Assembly: GCF_013113835.1 (NCBI RefSeq)
Contig: NZ_VTYQ01000006.1
Span: 310,001-374,000 of the forward strand
DNA length: 64,000 nt
Direction of reading: 5' to 3'
Source of the DNA: Vibrio sp. RE88
Lineage (GTDB): Bacteria; Pseudomonadota; Gammaproteobacteria; Enterobacterales; Vibrionaceae
Shown here: positions 43,798 through 52,167 of the stretch, in pieces
How positions within the stretch are numbered: the first letter of the stretch is position 1
Layout: every line of letters begins with the position of its first letter
The notes under the pieces: model-generated
What the model was told of the DNA's origin: nothing
The model's database searches: none
Seen by the model: only the letters and a program-made list of their open reading frames with translations
Position numbers and translations under genes: made by a program

Positions 43798-44706
43798 TCA
43801 CCCGCGTGCAGCAAGGTCTTTGCTGAATGCCTCTAATAAAAAGTCGATAAAGACCTTTTTACGCTTCGGCATGAGTTGCCTATCTGCGTAGACCAAACTC
43901 ACAAGCACTTCTGGCATTTGATACTCAGGAAGCAGTTGAATAAGTCGCCCGCTGGCAAAGTGCTCTCGGCAAATGAATTCAGGTAATACTGCGATGCCAA
44001 GCCCGTCCAGACAGGCTTTCAGACAGGCGGTAATGGTGTTGACTCGTAATCGGTGTGGCAGGTCAATTTGCAAGGAGTCTCCGTCTTCCGGAATCAGATG
44101 CCACTTAGGCAACCTCACCGCGCGGTTAAATACCTCAACCATTTGATGCGGTGGAATTAAGTCACGATGAGACTCAATTCCTCCATGCTCCTCAAGATAT
44201 TCTGGGCTGGCAACCAATACACGCTGTGATTTTGTCAGTGGACGAGAAACCAAAGCAGAGTCTTCTAATTCACCAATTTGCGCGTACAAATCAATGCCTT
44301 CAGCGATGATGTCCACTTCTCGATTCGACAGTTCGAGGTTAATGGTGACGCTGGGGTATTCTTTGAGAAAAGCGTTGATGTATGAGCCCATGATTTGATG
44401 ACCCAGCTCAACTGGTAACACCACATTTAATGGTCCGCGAATCAGATCCTGATTGGCAGACACTTCGAGCTCAGCCTGATTCATAATCTCCAGCATTTGC
44501 AGGCTGGATTGATAAAACCGCTCACCTTCCGGTGTTAACACTAAACTTCTCGTTGAACGCGTGATCAAGCGCACACCTAGATGCTTTTCCAGCTCAACTA
44601 ACTTTCGGCTCACGGTTGACTTGGTCATATTCAGTGCATCCGCTGCATGAGTAAAACTCCCACAATCAACAACTTGTGCGAAAACAGCAATCGCATTCAA
44701 ATCCAT
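43798..44706 (-). CDS. LysR-family regulator of the adjacent emrAB-type efflux operon
   Basis: This 302-aa protein has a winged helix-turn-helix (NAIAVFAQVVDCGSFTHAADAL, KSTVSRKLVELEKHL, RLITRSTRSLVLT) and a LysR C-terminal domain. It is of the CrgA/AaeR-like type that often sits beside efflux genes. It is divergent from the membrane fusion protein gene with 132 nt between, which implies control of the pump. Confidence 0.9.
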   Translation of the reverse strand: MDLNAIAVFAQVVDCGSFTHAADALNMTKSTVSRKLVELEKHLGVRLITRSTRSLVLTPEGERFYQSSLQMLEIMNQAELEVSANQDLIRGPLNVVLPVELGHQIMGSYINAFLKEYPSVTINLELSNREVDIIAEGIDLYAQIGELEDSALVSRPLTKSQRVLVASPEYLEEHGGIESHRDLIPPHQMVEVFNRAVRLPKWHLIPEDGDSLQIDLPHRLRVNTITACLKACLDGLGIAVLPEFICREHFASGRLIQLLPEYQMPEVLVSLVYADRQLMPKRKKVFIDFLLEAFSKDLAARG

Positions 44707-44838
44707 CTCATCACCTCACGCCTTCATTAGTTAAATTTTTGCAACAGTGTTTCTCTTTTTTCCTATCTTATCAATCAATCCAAATCATTTACACTTTGTA
44801 ACATCCGCCGAAGACGAAAACTGATTACGAGAAAAATA

Positions 44839-45894
44839 ATGACGAATACACATACCGAGACTAAGCCAGCAAAATCCAGAAAAGCCCCTCTTATAGCGAC
44901 AGCCATTATGCTGTCACTAGGATTACTGGGCGGTGGGTACTGGTTTGGATACGGTCAGTACTTCGAATCCACCGACAACGCCTACCTTCAGGGAGAGATC
45001 ACCACGATTAGCCCTAAAGTGGCTGGCTACATTGAACACTCTTTTGTCAATGACAACCAAAAAGTCAAAAAAGGCGATCTGTTAGTCCAAATTGACGACC
45101 GTGACTACCGCACTGCTCTCGAACAAGCGAAAGCACACCTCACCGTCACACAGTCCAGCGTAGAGAATTTGAAAGCACAGCAAACCTTGCAACAAAGCCA
45201 AATCCATCAAGCAGAAAGCCGCGTCGATTCAGCAAAAGCGGAATATGATCGCGCTGTTCAGCAAGTACAACGTTCACGCAGCCTTCTTAAACGCAACTAC
45301 GCGTCGCAAGATGAAGTCGACAACATGCTGGCTCAACAAAAAGTCACTCAGGCCGAGCTGGATGAAGCGAAAGCGAGTCTGGTTGCTGCTCACGATCAGC
45401 TCGCGGTTATCGATAGCGACATTAAACAAGCTCAGGCATCCATTGTTGAGTCTCAAACAGCCGTCGAGCAAGCTCAGCTCAACCTCGACTACACCAAAAT
45501 CTATGCGCCGGTCGATGGTATCGTGGGCAAGCGCAGTGTGCGTGAAGGTCTGTTGGTTCAAGCTGGTACACCATTAATGAGCTTGGTGCCGACGAGTGAC
45601 GTCTGGATAGAAGCTAACTTCAAAGAGACTCAGTTGAGCGGCATTCATCAGGGACAAAAAGTTGAGATCGAGCTGGATGCCTTTCCAGGCCAACCATTAG
45701 AAGGCATCGTAGACAGCTTTTCACCTGCCACTGGCGCTAAATTTGCGCTATTGCCTCCGGAGAACGCGACAGGTAACTTCACCAAGATTGTTCAGCGCGT
45801 ACCAGTTAAAATCACCATCCCCGACCAACAAGCATTGAAAGGCCGATTACTACCGGGGTTATCAGTTGTGGCAACCATTGATACCAGAGGTTAA
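44839..45894 (+). CDS. emrA: EmrA-type membrane fusion protein
   Basis: This 351-aa HlyD-family adaptor links an inner-membrane MFS pump to an outer-membrane channel. It has an N-terminal membrane anchor (PLIATAIMLSLGLLGGGYWFGYG), the EmrA-like phrase YFESTDNAYLQGEITTISPKVAGYI, a long alpha-hairpin (about 95-210), then a lipoyl/beta-barrel half (YAPVDGIVGKRSVREGLLVQ). It ends 3 nt before the pump gene. Confidence 0.92.
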   Translation: MTNTHTETKPAKSRKAPLIATAIMLSLGLLGGGYWFGYGQYFESTDNAYLQGEITTISPKVAGYIEHSFVNDNQKVKKGDLLVQIDDRDYRTALEQAKAHLTVTQSSVENLKAQQTLQQSQIHQAESRVDSAKAEYDRAVQQVQRSRSLLKRNYASQDEVDNMLAQQKVTQAELDEAKASLVAAHDQLAVIDSDIKQAQASIVESQTAVEQAQLNLDYTKIYAPVDGIVGKRSVREGLLVQAGTPLMSLVPTSDVWIEANFKETQLSGIHQGQKVEIELDAFPGQPLEGIVDSFSPATGAKFALLPPENATGNFTKIVQRVPVKITIPDQQALKGRLLPGLSVVATIDTRG

Positions 45895-45897
45895 TCC

Positions 45898-47448
45898 ATG
45901 TCGGAAGCAACCTTAAACGCACCGTCAGCTCAAGGCAGTGAAGTGCCAACACGCCACTGGATCGCTTTATTTGGTGGCTTGATTGGCGCCTTCATGGCCA
46001 TTCTCGATATTCAGATCACCAACTCGTCACTGAAAGACATACAAGGTGCGCTGTCTGCGACTCTGGATGAGAGCTCATGGATTTCGACATCCTATTTAGT
46101 CGCTGAGATGATTGCTATCCCACTCAGTGGTTGGTTGTCTAAAGCGCTGGGCAAGCGTCGTTACCTGACTTGGACTACAGCAATCTTCACACTGTCATCA
46201 CTGCTTTGCTCTTTTTCATGGAACATGACCTCGATGATCGTCTTCCGCGCAATGCAAGGTTTTAGTGGCGGTGCATTAATTCCTCTCGCCTTCTCTCTGG
46301 TTATTCAGCTACTGCCGATTAACAAGCGAGCCGTTGGTATGGCGTTGTTTGGTGTTACCGCTACGTTTGCTCCGTCCATTGGTCCAACATTTGGTGGCTG
46401 GCTAACGGAAAATCTTTCCTGGCACTACATCTTTTATATCAACATTCCACCAGCGCTTCTGGTGATTACAATGATTCGCTATGGTTTGGATGACGAGAAG
46501 CTAAATCTAAATACCCTCAAAAAAGCCGATTGGTTCGGCATTGCGACTATGGCGTTAGGTTTGGGCTGCCTCGAAGTAGTATTGGAAGAAGGAAACCGTG
46601 AAGAGTGGTTCAGCTCTAGCTTTATCATTACGCTAAGCATTATCTCCGCCGTGAGTTTAGTGTACTTCGTTATCAATGAGTTACAGCACAAGAAACCGCT
46701 AGTGAACTTGAGATTGCTGCGTGACGGACAGTTTGCCATGTCGTGTATTGCTTATCTGATTTTGGGCATGGCCTTGCTAGGTTCAATCTATGTGCTGCCT
46801 CTGTACTTAACTCAGATCCAGCAATACAACGCAATGGAGATTGGTGAGGTCTTGATGTGGATGGGCTTTCCTCAGCTCCTGATCTTTCCGCTGGTTCCTA
46901 AACTGACTCAAATCATCAAACCTAAGTACTTAGTCACCTTTGGCTTCGCGATGTTCGGCTTGAGTTGCTACGTCAATACTCACATGACGATAGATTTCGG
47001 TGGTCACCAGCTGATTCTGTCGATGATTCTACGTGCTATTGGCAGCCCGTTCATTATGGTGCCGTTATCTCTGGTCGCGATGAAAAACATCAGCAAGCTA
47101 GACACTCCAGATGCCTCAACACTGACCAATGTTATGCGTAACCTTGGCGGTGCTTTTAGTATTGCTATCATTGCGACCTTGCTCGACAACAAAACCCGTG
47201 AACACCTCGCACATATTAAAGAATCTCTGCCATCGGTGAGTACATTAGGTTGGGATACGCTGCATCAGCAGCAAGCCTTCTTTATGCAATCTGGAAGTGA
47301 CGCCGCCACAGCTATGATGCAAGCTGAAGCCAGTTTACTCAGTACCATGCAACGCGACGCCGCGATCATGGCCTACAACGATGTCTTCCTGATGATGACC
47401 GCTTTTCTAGCGTTAGCAGCGGTACTCATTCTTAATATGAAGAACTAA
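45898..47448 (+). CDS. emrB: EmrB-type DHA2 MFS multidrug transporter
   Basis: This 516-aa protein has 14 predicted membrane segments. It has AFMAILDIQITNSSLKDIQGALSATLDE in the first segment pair, the DHA2 signature, then GWLSKALGKRRYL (motif A) and GFSGGALIPLAFSLV (motif C region). It works with the EmrA-like adaptor directly upstream; the outer-membrane partner would be TolC. The LysR gene upstream is the likely regulator. Confidence 0.93.
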   Translation: MSEATLNAPSAQGSEVPTRHWIALFGGLIGAFMAILDIQITNSSLKDIQGALSATLDESSWISTSYLVAEMIAIPLSGWLSKALGKRRYLTWTTAIFTLSSLLCSFSWNMTSMIVFRAMQGFSGGALIPLAFSLVIQLLPINKRAVGMALFGVTATFAPSIGPTFGGWLTENLSWHYIFYINIPPALLVITMIRYGLDDEKLNLNTLKKADWFGIATMALGLGCLEVVLEEGNREEWFSSSFIITLSIISAVSLVYFVINELQHKKPLVNLRLLRDGQFAMSCIAYLILGMALLGSIYVLPLYLTQIQQYNAMEIGEVLMWMGFPQLLIFPLVPKLTQIIKPKYLVTFGFAMFGLSCYVNTHMTIDFGGHQLILSMILRAIGSPFIMVPLSLVAMKNISKLDTPDASTLTNVMRNLGGAFSIAIIATLLDNKTREHLAHIKESLPSVSTLGWDTLHQQQAFFMQSGSDAATAMMQAEASLLSTMQRDAAIMAYNDVFLMMTAFLALAAVLILNMKN

Positions 47449-47481
47449 CTTCATAACGAAGATTAAAATCTGGGAGCGACG

Positions 47482-47817
47482 TTACCAAGTCACTTCGCGC
47501 CCATTTTCCACCACGAAGCCTGAACTTAGAATCGTTGTCATAACCAATACGTTTTTGGGCTCGACAGAAAAACTCTCTGATAAGGCTTTTGCCAACCCCA
47601 GCTGTAGCGCGCTCACTGATTTTTCTGACCAGACTGACGGCAAACAAAGGTTCGCAATGATTGAGTACGACTTCCCCTCTTGCCACTCAGCCCGAACAAA
47701 ATTAATGGTCATATCTGTGGTAGGCTGCTCAGACAAACTGCCCCAGCGCTCAATAACTTCACCGGTCTCTGCTTTGGAAACCAAATCCGACAAGATTGTG
47801 CAATGTGCTATTGGCAT
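47482..47817 (-). CDS. Tautomerase-family protein
   Basis: The protein is 111 aa if started at the ATG at 47,817, which has AGGGGGCTGAT before it and would leave Pro as the new N-terminal residue (MPIAHC), the catalytic proline of tautomerases. The longer frame to 47,874 would bury that proline. LQLGLAKALSESFSVEPKNVLVM resembles the second half of the CHMI/4-oxalocrotonate tautomerase fold. The start lies 2 nt from the stop of the upstream membrane protein gene, so they are likely co-transcribed. Confidence 0.72.
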   Translation of the reverse strand: MPIAHCTILSDLVSKAETGEVIERWGSLSEQPTTDMTINFVRAEWQEGKSYSIIANLCLPSVWSEKSVSALQLGLAKALSESFSVEPKNVLVMTTILSSGFVVENGREVTW

Positions 47818-47818
47818 A

Positions 47819-48202
47819 TCAGCCCCCTGTTTTTTCTGATTTAAACAGATATAGGGCAAGCAGCGACACTCCAACTTCTAACATGAGATAGAAATACATC
47901 GTGCTGTTGGTTTCACCATCACTCACTAAGCCGATGATTCTCCCTGTTGCCATACTCGCATTGACAAAAATGACAGCCAGCAAGCCTATTGTGAGTGTTG
48001 ACGGCTTTTGCGAAAGCAGGAAAAGGATAAGCGCAACACCGACAGACATGCCGCCATAGGTTGCCCGTATATCAGCCAACATAGATGCAGAAGTCGCATA
48101 CCCACCAGTCGCATGGTTAAGCATACTGCTCGGTGCAATAGCGAACGCCAGACCATAGAAAAAGAATACGGCAGAAGTCAGTAGAATGAGGCCTTTTGAC
48201 AT
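47819..48202 (-). CDS. DUF4345-like membrane protein
   Basis: This 127-aa protein has four membrane segments: LILLTSAVFFFYGLAFAI, MLADIRATYGGMSVGVALILF, TIGLLAVIFVNASMATG and a C-terminal MYFYLMLEVGVSLLALYLF. The GGYATSASMLADIRATYGGM phrase is typical of DUF4345. Function unknown. It sits between a small hypothetical gene and the tautomerase gene on the same strand. Confidence 0.78.
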   Translation of the reverse strand: MSKGLILLTSAVFFFYGLAFAIAPSSMLNHATGGYATSASMLADIRATYGGMSVGVALILFLLSQKPSTLTIGLLAVIFVNASMATGRIIGLVSDGETNSTMYFYLMLEVGVSLLALYLFKSEKTGG

Positions 48203-48229
48203 AGGGAAGATTCCTCTACCTCTAAAACA

Positions 48230-48661
48230 CTAGTTTGGCTTAACCTGAACGAGCTTGAGATATGAGTGTAGCTCACCGTTTTTGTATTCGATGGCGGAAT
48301 GAATATTGACGGCTTGGCAGCCTATCACAGCAAATGTGTAGCAGTTATTCGCTTTATAGATTTCCACATGCAGAATACCGTCGTGCAGTTGCCAATGACC
48401 TTGAGTCGGAAATCGGTCAAACAAACGGAACTCTTCTAATGTCCCGTTAGCATGAAAGACGACTTCAGTTATGTAGCCGCCAGTGCAGGATTTAATCCAA
48501 TGCGTATCTTGAATATCACAAAACGTGAGCTGACGTTTTTCATCTAACCACGCTTCATAGCAATCACTAGCCTGCACCGTTTTGTCTATATTTTTAAGTT
48601 CACGCAGCTCTTCATGGGATTCACGCCAGAAGAGAGGTAACAATGCCGCAGCTTGATTCAT
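48230..48661 (-). CDS. Hypothetical protein, about 143 aa
   Basis: The ATG at 48,661 (MNQAAALLPLFW) is preferred; a TTG further up at 48,679 would add six residues encoded by a homopolymer. The product has an N-terminal helix, then a mostly beta region (HWIKSCTGGYITEVVFHANGTLEEFRLFDRF, then QGHWQLHDGILHVEI), which looks like a small lipocalin-like or barrel fold. I do not recognise the family. A run of nine G lies 3 nt before the ATG in place of an ordinary ribosome-binding site. Confidence 0.65.
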   Translation of the reverse strand: MNQAAALLPLFWRESHEELRELKNIDKTVQASDCYEAWLDEKRQLTFCDIQDTHWIKSCTGGYITEVVFHANGTLEEFRLFDRFPTQGHWQLHDGILHVEIYKANNCYTFAVIGCQAVNIHSAIEYKNGELHSYLKLVQVKPN

Positions 48662-48683
48662 AGTCCCCCCCCCTCTCAAGTCA

Positions 48684-49079
48684 CTAGCAAAGATGATGAT
48701 TCACTCGTTTGAATTCTTCTATCGCTCGCTTATCTGCCTCAATCGAAACTGAATCTGATTCAAGCTTTTTCCAACTTACGCTCTCCGCTTCCAGTGCTTT
48801 AATCTCACCTTGCCACTCAGTCACAACGTAATAATGCAGAAGCTGTAACTCAGAGGTGGGATGGTAAAGAGAACACAAGTAATGATACTTATTGGCGGTA
48901 AGATCCAATTCTTCTTTTAGCTCACGGCACAGGGCTTGTGGCTGAGTTTCGCCATCTTCGATATGTCCACCGGGAATACAGGTTAAGCCAGGGTCACTCG
49001 CTTTATGTATCGACCTCTTTTCCAGCAGTATTTGGTTGTTATCCACTAAAAGAAATGACACACATTCAAAAGGCTGCAT
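48684..49079 (-). CDS. NUDIX hydrolase
   Basis: The protein is 131 aa from the ATG at 49,079, which has GGGAG upstream; a GTG at 49,088 is also possible. The Nudix box is complete: GGHIEDGETQPQALCRELKEELDL (G-x5-E-x7-REUxEExGU with a relaxed final Gly). It hydrolyses a nucleoside diphosphate linked to another moiety; the substrate cannot be told. It has a minus-strand neighbour 23 nt downstream. Confidence 0.88.
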   Translation of the reverse strand: MQPFECVSFLLVDNNQILLEKRSIHKASDPGLTCIPGGHIEDGETQPQALCRELKEELDLTANKYHYLCSLYHPTSELQLLHYYVVTEWQGEIKALEAESVSWKKLESDSVSIEADKRAIEEFKRVNHHLC

Positions 49080-49114
49080 TAAGTACACTCCCTGTATTTA
49101 TCATTTTATCATGT

Positions 49115-49621
49115 TTAGCTTGCCATTGTTTTGATGTGTTTTTTCACTTTTTTCAATGCCATACGCTGCTTTAATGGAGAAAGATAGTCGATAAACAGAT
49201 TACCTGCCAAGTGATCGATTTCATGCTGCATGACAATCGCAAGAAAATCATCACTTTCAATCCTCACAGGTTCGCCGTGTCTATCTAGAGCTTCAACGAC
49301 AACGGATGTGTAACGCTCAACATCAGCATAATAATCCGGGACGGATAAACACCCTTCTTGTCCCATCGCTCGATTCTTACCCTCTACTACTTCTGGATTC
49401 ACTAATATCAGTGGCTGATCGCGGCTCTCCGACAGGTCAATAATCACAATAGCCTCACGGTGGCCCACTTGAGTTGCCGCCAAACCAATTCCATTACTTG
49501 TCGCGTAGAGTGTTTCCAGCATGTCATCGATTAGGGTCTGAACGGATTGAATGTCCGATACTTTTTCAGCTTTTATCTTTAACTTTGGATCTGGTGCGGT
49601 AAGAATCTTTAAGACAGCCAT
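49115..49621 (-). CDS. def: Peptide deformylase (second copy type)
   Basis: This 168-aa metalloenzyme removes the formyl group from nascent proteins. All three motifs are intact: GIGLAATQ (44-51), EGCLS (89-93) and HEIDH (133-137), giving Cys and two His as metal ligands and the catalytic Glu. Vibrios usually carry one def beside fmt on the main chromosome, so this stand-alone gene is probably an additional paralogue (knowledge-based inference). Confidence 0.93.
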   Translation of the reverse strand: MAVLKILTAPDPKLKIKAEKVSDIQSVQTLIDDMLETLYATSNGIGLAATQVGHREAIVIIDLSESRDQPLILVNPEVVEGKNRAMGQEGCLSVPDYYADVERYTSVVVEALDRHGEPVRIESDDFLAIVMQHEIDHLAGNLFIDYLSPLKQRMALKKVKKHIKTMAS

Positions 49622-49704
49622 TAGGTTCCTTATATGAAAATTAAATTGCGTAAATAACCTATCATTTAGGCTATATAAGTCACTGTAAATAATGAATATA
49701 TACG

Positions 49705-49737
49705 GAAACGCTCAAAGTTATTAGCTTTGAGCGTTTC
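49705..49737. terminator. Strong hairpin between the GNAT and deformylase genes
   Basis: A 13-bp perfect stem, GAAACGCTCAAAG with its complement, around a 7-nt loop. It lies 33 nt past the GNAT gene stop. The T-tract is short on the minus strand, so termination efficiency is uncertain. Confidence 0.65.
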
Positions 49738-49769
49738 TTCTAACAGATTGAGTGACGACAAACCGGGAC

Positions 49770-50201
49770 TTAGAGCGTCATATACAAAATTGGAAATGGT
49801 TTTCCCATATCATCAACAGGTGAGCGCGACTCAACATGGAACCCCATGTGTTTGTAAAAGTCGACCGCCATGGGGTTTTGCTCATTCACATCTACTTTGT
49901 TTACACCAAGATGCTTAATGGCATATTGCAATAATGCTTTCCCCACGCCCTTGCCTCTCGCGGTGTCTAACACAAACAGCATTTCTACTTTTGCTTTATG
50001 AACACCCACAAAGCCTAGAATATTGCCGGTTTCGTTTTTTATACACTTCAGTGTGACGGCCGGAAAAGCTTGTTCAATGATAATAGGTTTAAAAAACTCA
50101 ATATCTTCTTCTGTTATGAAGTCATGAGTCGCTCGGACTGAGTTTTCCCAAACATCCAGCATCTCTGCGAAATTTTCAGGAAGCACATTTTCTACATTCA
50201 T
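49770..50201 (-). CDS. GNAT-family N-acetyltransferase
   Basis: This 143-aa protein has the GNAT acetyl-CoA loop DTARGKGVGKALLQYAI near residues 79-95, followed by VNEQNPMAVDFYKHMGF, and an N-terminal VWENSVRATHDFITEEDI phrase seen in YjaB/YiiD-like acetyltransferases. The substrate is unknown. Confidence 0.9.
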   Translation of the reverse strand: MNVENVLPENFAEMLDVWENSVRATHDFITEEDIEFFKPIIIEQAFPAVTLKCIKNETGNILGFVGVHKAKVEMLFVLDTARGKGVGKALLQYAIKHLGVNKVDVNEQNPMAVDFYKHMGFHVESRSPVDDMGKPFPILYMTL

Positions 50202-50306
50202 AATGAGTCACTTAATTCGTAAGTTGTATCCATGTGCAGCCGCGAATGCGGATCCTAGCAACCGCGAGAAACAAAGTATAGATTGGAGAAAGGAAATGAC
50301 AGGATG

Positions 50307-50681
50307 CTAACTTTTCGCTTCCAAGTTCAACCCAAGTTCACTTTGCTTACGTTTACTCAAACCTGAAGCCACCAGCCGGTAAGACTCGCGCAAGTAATAC
50401 TCTAGTTCTTCATCAAGTTCACCTGACGTTTCCACTTGCTGAATCCATTTCATTCCTCGGTTCGCAAAGTAAGGTGCAGGAATATACCCGTCATGATCGC
50501 TGAGAAAATCAAAATTTAGCGGGGAGGTTTTAAACGTAAAGGCGGGTTTGTCCGATTTGCCCCAACCGCCGACGGCAAATACCTTACCCCCTACTTTCCA
50601 AACATGAGAATCCCCCCATTGCACAATATGGGTAGTCGCGGGAAGCTCAGAACAAAACTGATTAAACTGCTTGTAAGTCAT
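50307..50681 (-). CDS. MmcQ/YjbR family DNA-binding-like protein
   Basis: This 124-aa protein shows the MmcQ/YjbR (CyaY-like fold) pattern: TTHIVQWGDSHVWKVGGKVFAVGGW, then FKTSPLNFDFLSDHDGYIPAPYFANRGMKWI, and ESYRLVASGLSKRKQSELG. The molecular role of the family is not settled. It is a single gene with its own upstream gap. Confidence 0.87.
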   Translation of the reverse strand: MTYKQFNQFCSELPATTHIVQWGDSHVWKVGGKVFAVGGWGKSDKPAFTFKTSPLNFDFLSDHDGYIPAPYFANRGMKWIQQVETSGELDEELEYYLRESYRLVASGLSKRKQSELGLNLEAKS

Positions 50682-50712
50682 GCTTATCTCTTCAGTTACT
50701 TATTGATTGAGG

Positions 50713-51252
50713 TTAACGAGAGCTTAGCGCATCAAGAACAAATCGTGATCTTTGCTCAACGCTACCTTTTGGTACTTCCGTTAAGGTGTAGCCAAATGAT
50801 TGATAAGCTTCGCGCATTTTTTCATAAGTGGTCACGGCTTCGGCAAAGTCTTGCTTCCTTTCCGCATCGTTGGCAAATATCTCTTTCCAAGGAGGGAAAA
50901 CAAACACCTGTAGGTGATATCTGAGTTGATAGCAGTGCTGTATGAGACTCTCAGTGAAGGCCAAGTCCTCTAATAAACTATAACCGTAACTATCGACAAT
51001 ACTTCGGTCGAAAAACACGAACTCTTCCCCAACACCAATTCGACGATATTTGTCTATTTCTGCTGAAACCATGGCGTCACGAAAAGCGGTTTTATCCAAC
51101 CATGGAAGGGCACTACCACCGCTCTCAACCTGCTGTTGAATCACTCGTCGACCAACTTCGTCAGCGGTCTTGTACCCCAGGCTTTGCAGGTGTTCTATAA
51201 CCGATGTTTTCCCTGAGCCAGGCCCACCTGTAAATACAATAAAACGTTCCAT
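50713..51252 (-). CDS. P-loop NTPase / predicted ATPase (AAA_28)
   Basis: The protein is 179 aa from the ATG at 51,252 with AGGA before it; the longer frame to 51,294 lacks a good ribosome site. Walker A is FTGGPGSGKTSVIEHL at residues 5-20, with EVGRRVIQQQ following and FFDRSIVDSYGY as the second motif. It resembles small kinase-like NTPases of unknown substrate. Confidence 0.85.
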   Translation of the reverse strand: MERFIVFTGGPGSGKTSVIEHLQSLGYKTADEVGRRVIQQQVESGGSALPWLDKTAFRDAMVSAEIDKYRRIGVGEEFVFFDRSIVDSYGYSLLEDLAFTESLIQHCYQLRYHLQVFVFPPWKEIFANDAERKQDFAEAVTTYEKMREAYQSFGYTLTEVPKGSVEQRSRFVLDALSSR

Positions 51253-51321
51253 TGAATTCCTATTAGCTGAAGGAAAAGGCGGATGAACGGCCACCCAATG
51301 CCATAGCGTTCACTCCTTCAA

Positions 51322-51918
51322 TTACAAGAATGGCGTCACAGTTGATAGGCACTTTATGACTGTTTGTTCTTTTTCTCCCACTGGCGCGACATAATGGATA
51401 GCACTCTCTGCTTGCTCTACTCCAGCCAATTTACTAATAGTCCAGCAAGCCAAGTACTTAGACGCTAAACAACCGCCTGCGGTTGCGATATTTCCATTGG
51501 CATAAAATGGCTGATTCAGAACTTCCACACCAGCTTCCAATACCCATGGTTTGGTGGTCAAATCGGTGCATGCGGGCGTGTTATCTAAAAGCCCCAGAGC
51601 AGATAACAATAAGGTTCCTGAACACTGTGCTCCAATCAGTTGCTTACTTGGATCCAGCGATAATCTGGATAGCACAGCACTGTCTTTAGCAATCTCTCGG
51701 GTCAGGCTTCCACTACCAAAAAGCACCGCATCCGCTTGGTTAGCAAACTCTAAAGGTTGCTGGGCAGCAATGGACACACCGCTCATTGATGTGACAGTTT
51801 CACTTGGGCTGGTAATTTGAACATTCCAGCCAGCACTTTTCATTCGGTTGAGGATCCCAGAAGCAATAAATGAGTCCAACTCATTAAAGCCTTGGAAAGT
51901 TAACACAGCAATGTCCAT
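51322..51918 (-). CDS. DJ-1/PfpI family glutamine-amidotransferase-like protein
   Basis: The protein is 198 aa from the ATG at 51,918, preceded by AGGG; the upstream start at 51,945 is less likely. It has VLTFQGFNELDSFIASG at the N-terminus, the nucleophile elbow IGAQCSGTLLLSALGLL (Cys), and TAGGCLASKYLACW. The catalytic Cys context resembles isonitrile-hydratase-type members. Possible roles are a stress-related hydrolase or glyoxalase; the substrate is not shown. Confidence 0.83.
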   Translation of the reverse strand: MDIAVLTFQGFNELDSFIASGILNRMKSAGWNVQITSPSETVTSMSGVSIAAQQPLEFANQADAVLFGSGSLTREIAKDSAVLSRLSLDPSKQLIGAQCSGTLLLSALGLLDNTPACTDLTTKPWVLEAGVEVLNQPFYANGNIATAGGCLASKYLACWTISKLAGVEQAESAIHYVAPVGEKEQTVIKCLSTVTPFL

Positions 51919-52114
51919 ATTATTCCCTGACGACAGTGGTTTCACGTTTTTTCATCTTATCAAGATGACAATGAGATAAGTACCCAAGTTTGGCAAACTA
52001 ACGTCAAGAATAAGTCTTAATTTATAGCAACTTAATAAAACAGGCGAATGGTGCAGCAATGATGTGATATTAAGAAAGAAGTGAGATTTGGAAAGAGCTA
52101 CTTTGAAGAGTTTA

Positions 52115-52136
52115 GGCGGGATAACTCTATCCCGCC
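52115..52136 (-). terminator. Hairpin downstream of lamB
   Basis: GGCGGGAT...ATCCCGCC stem 32 nt past the lamB stop. It acts on the minus strand with only a short T/A tail, so it is a probable but not perfect intrinsic terminator. Confidence 0.6.
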
Positions 52137-52167
52137 CAGCAAGAAAAGTTAGTGGACTACGAAGCGC

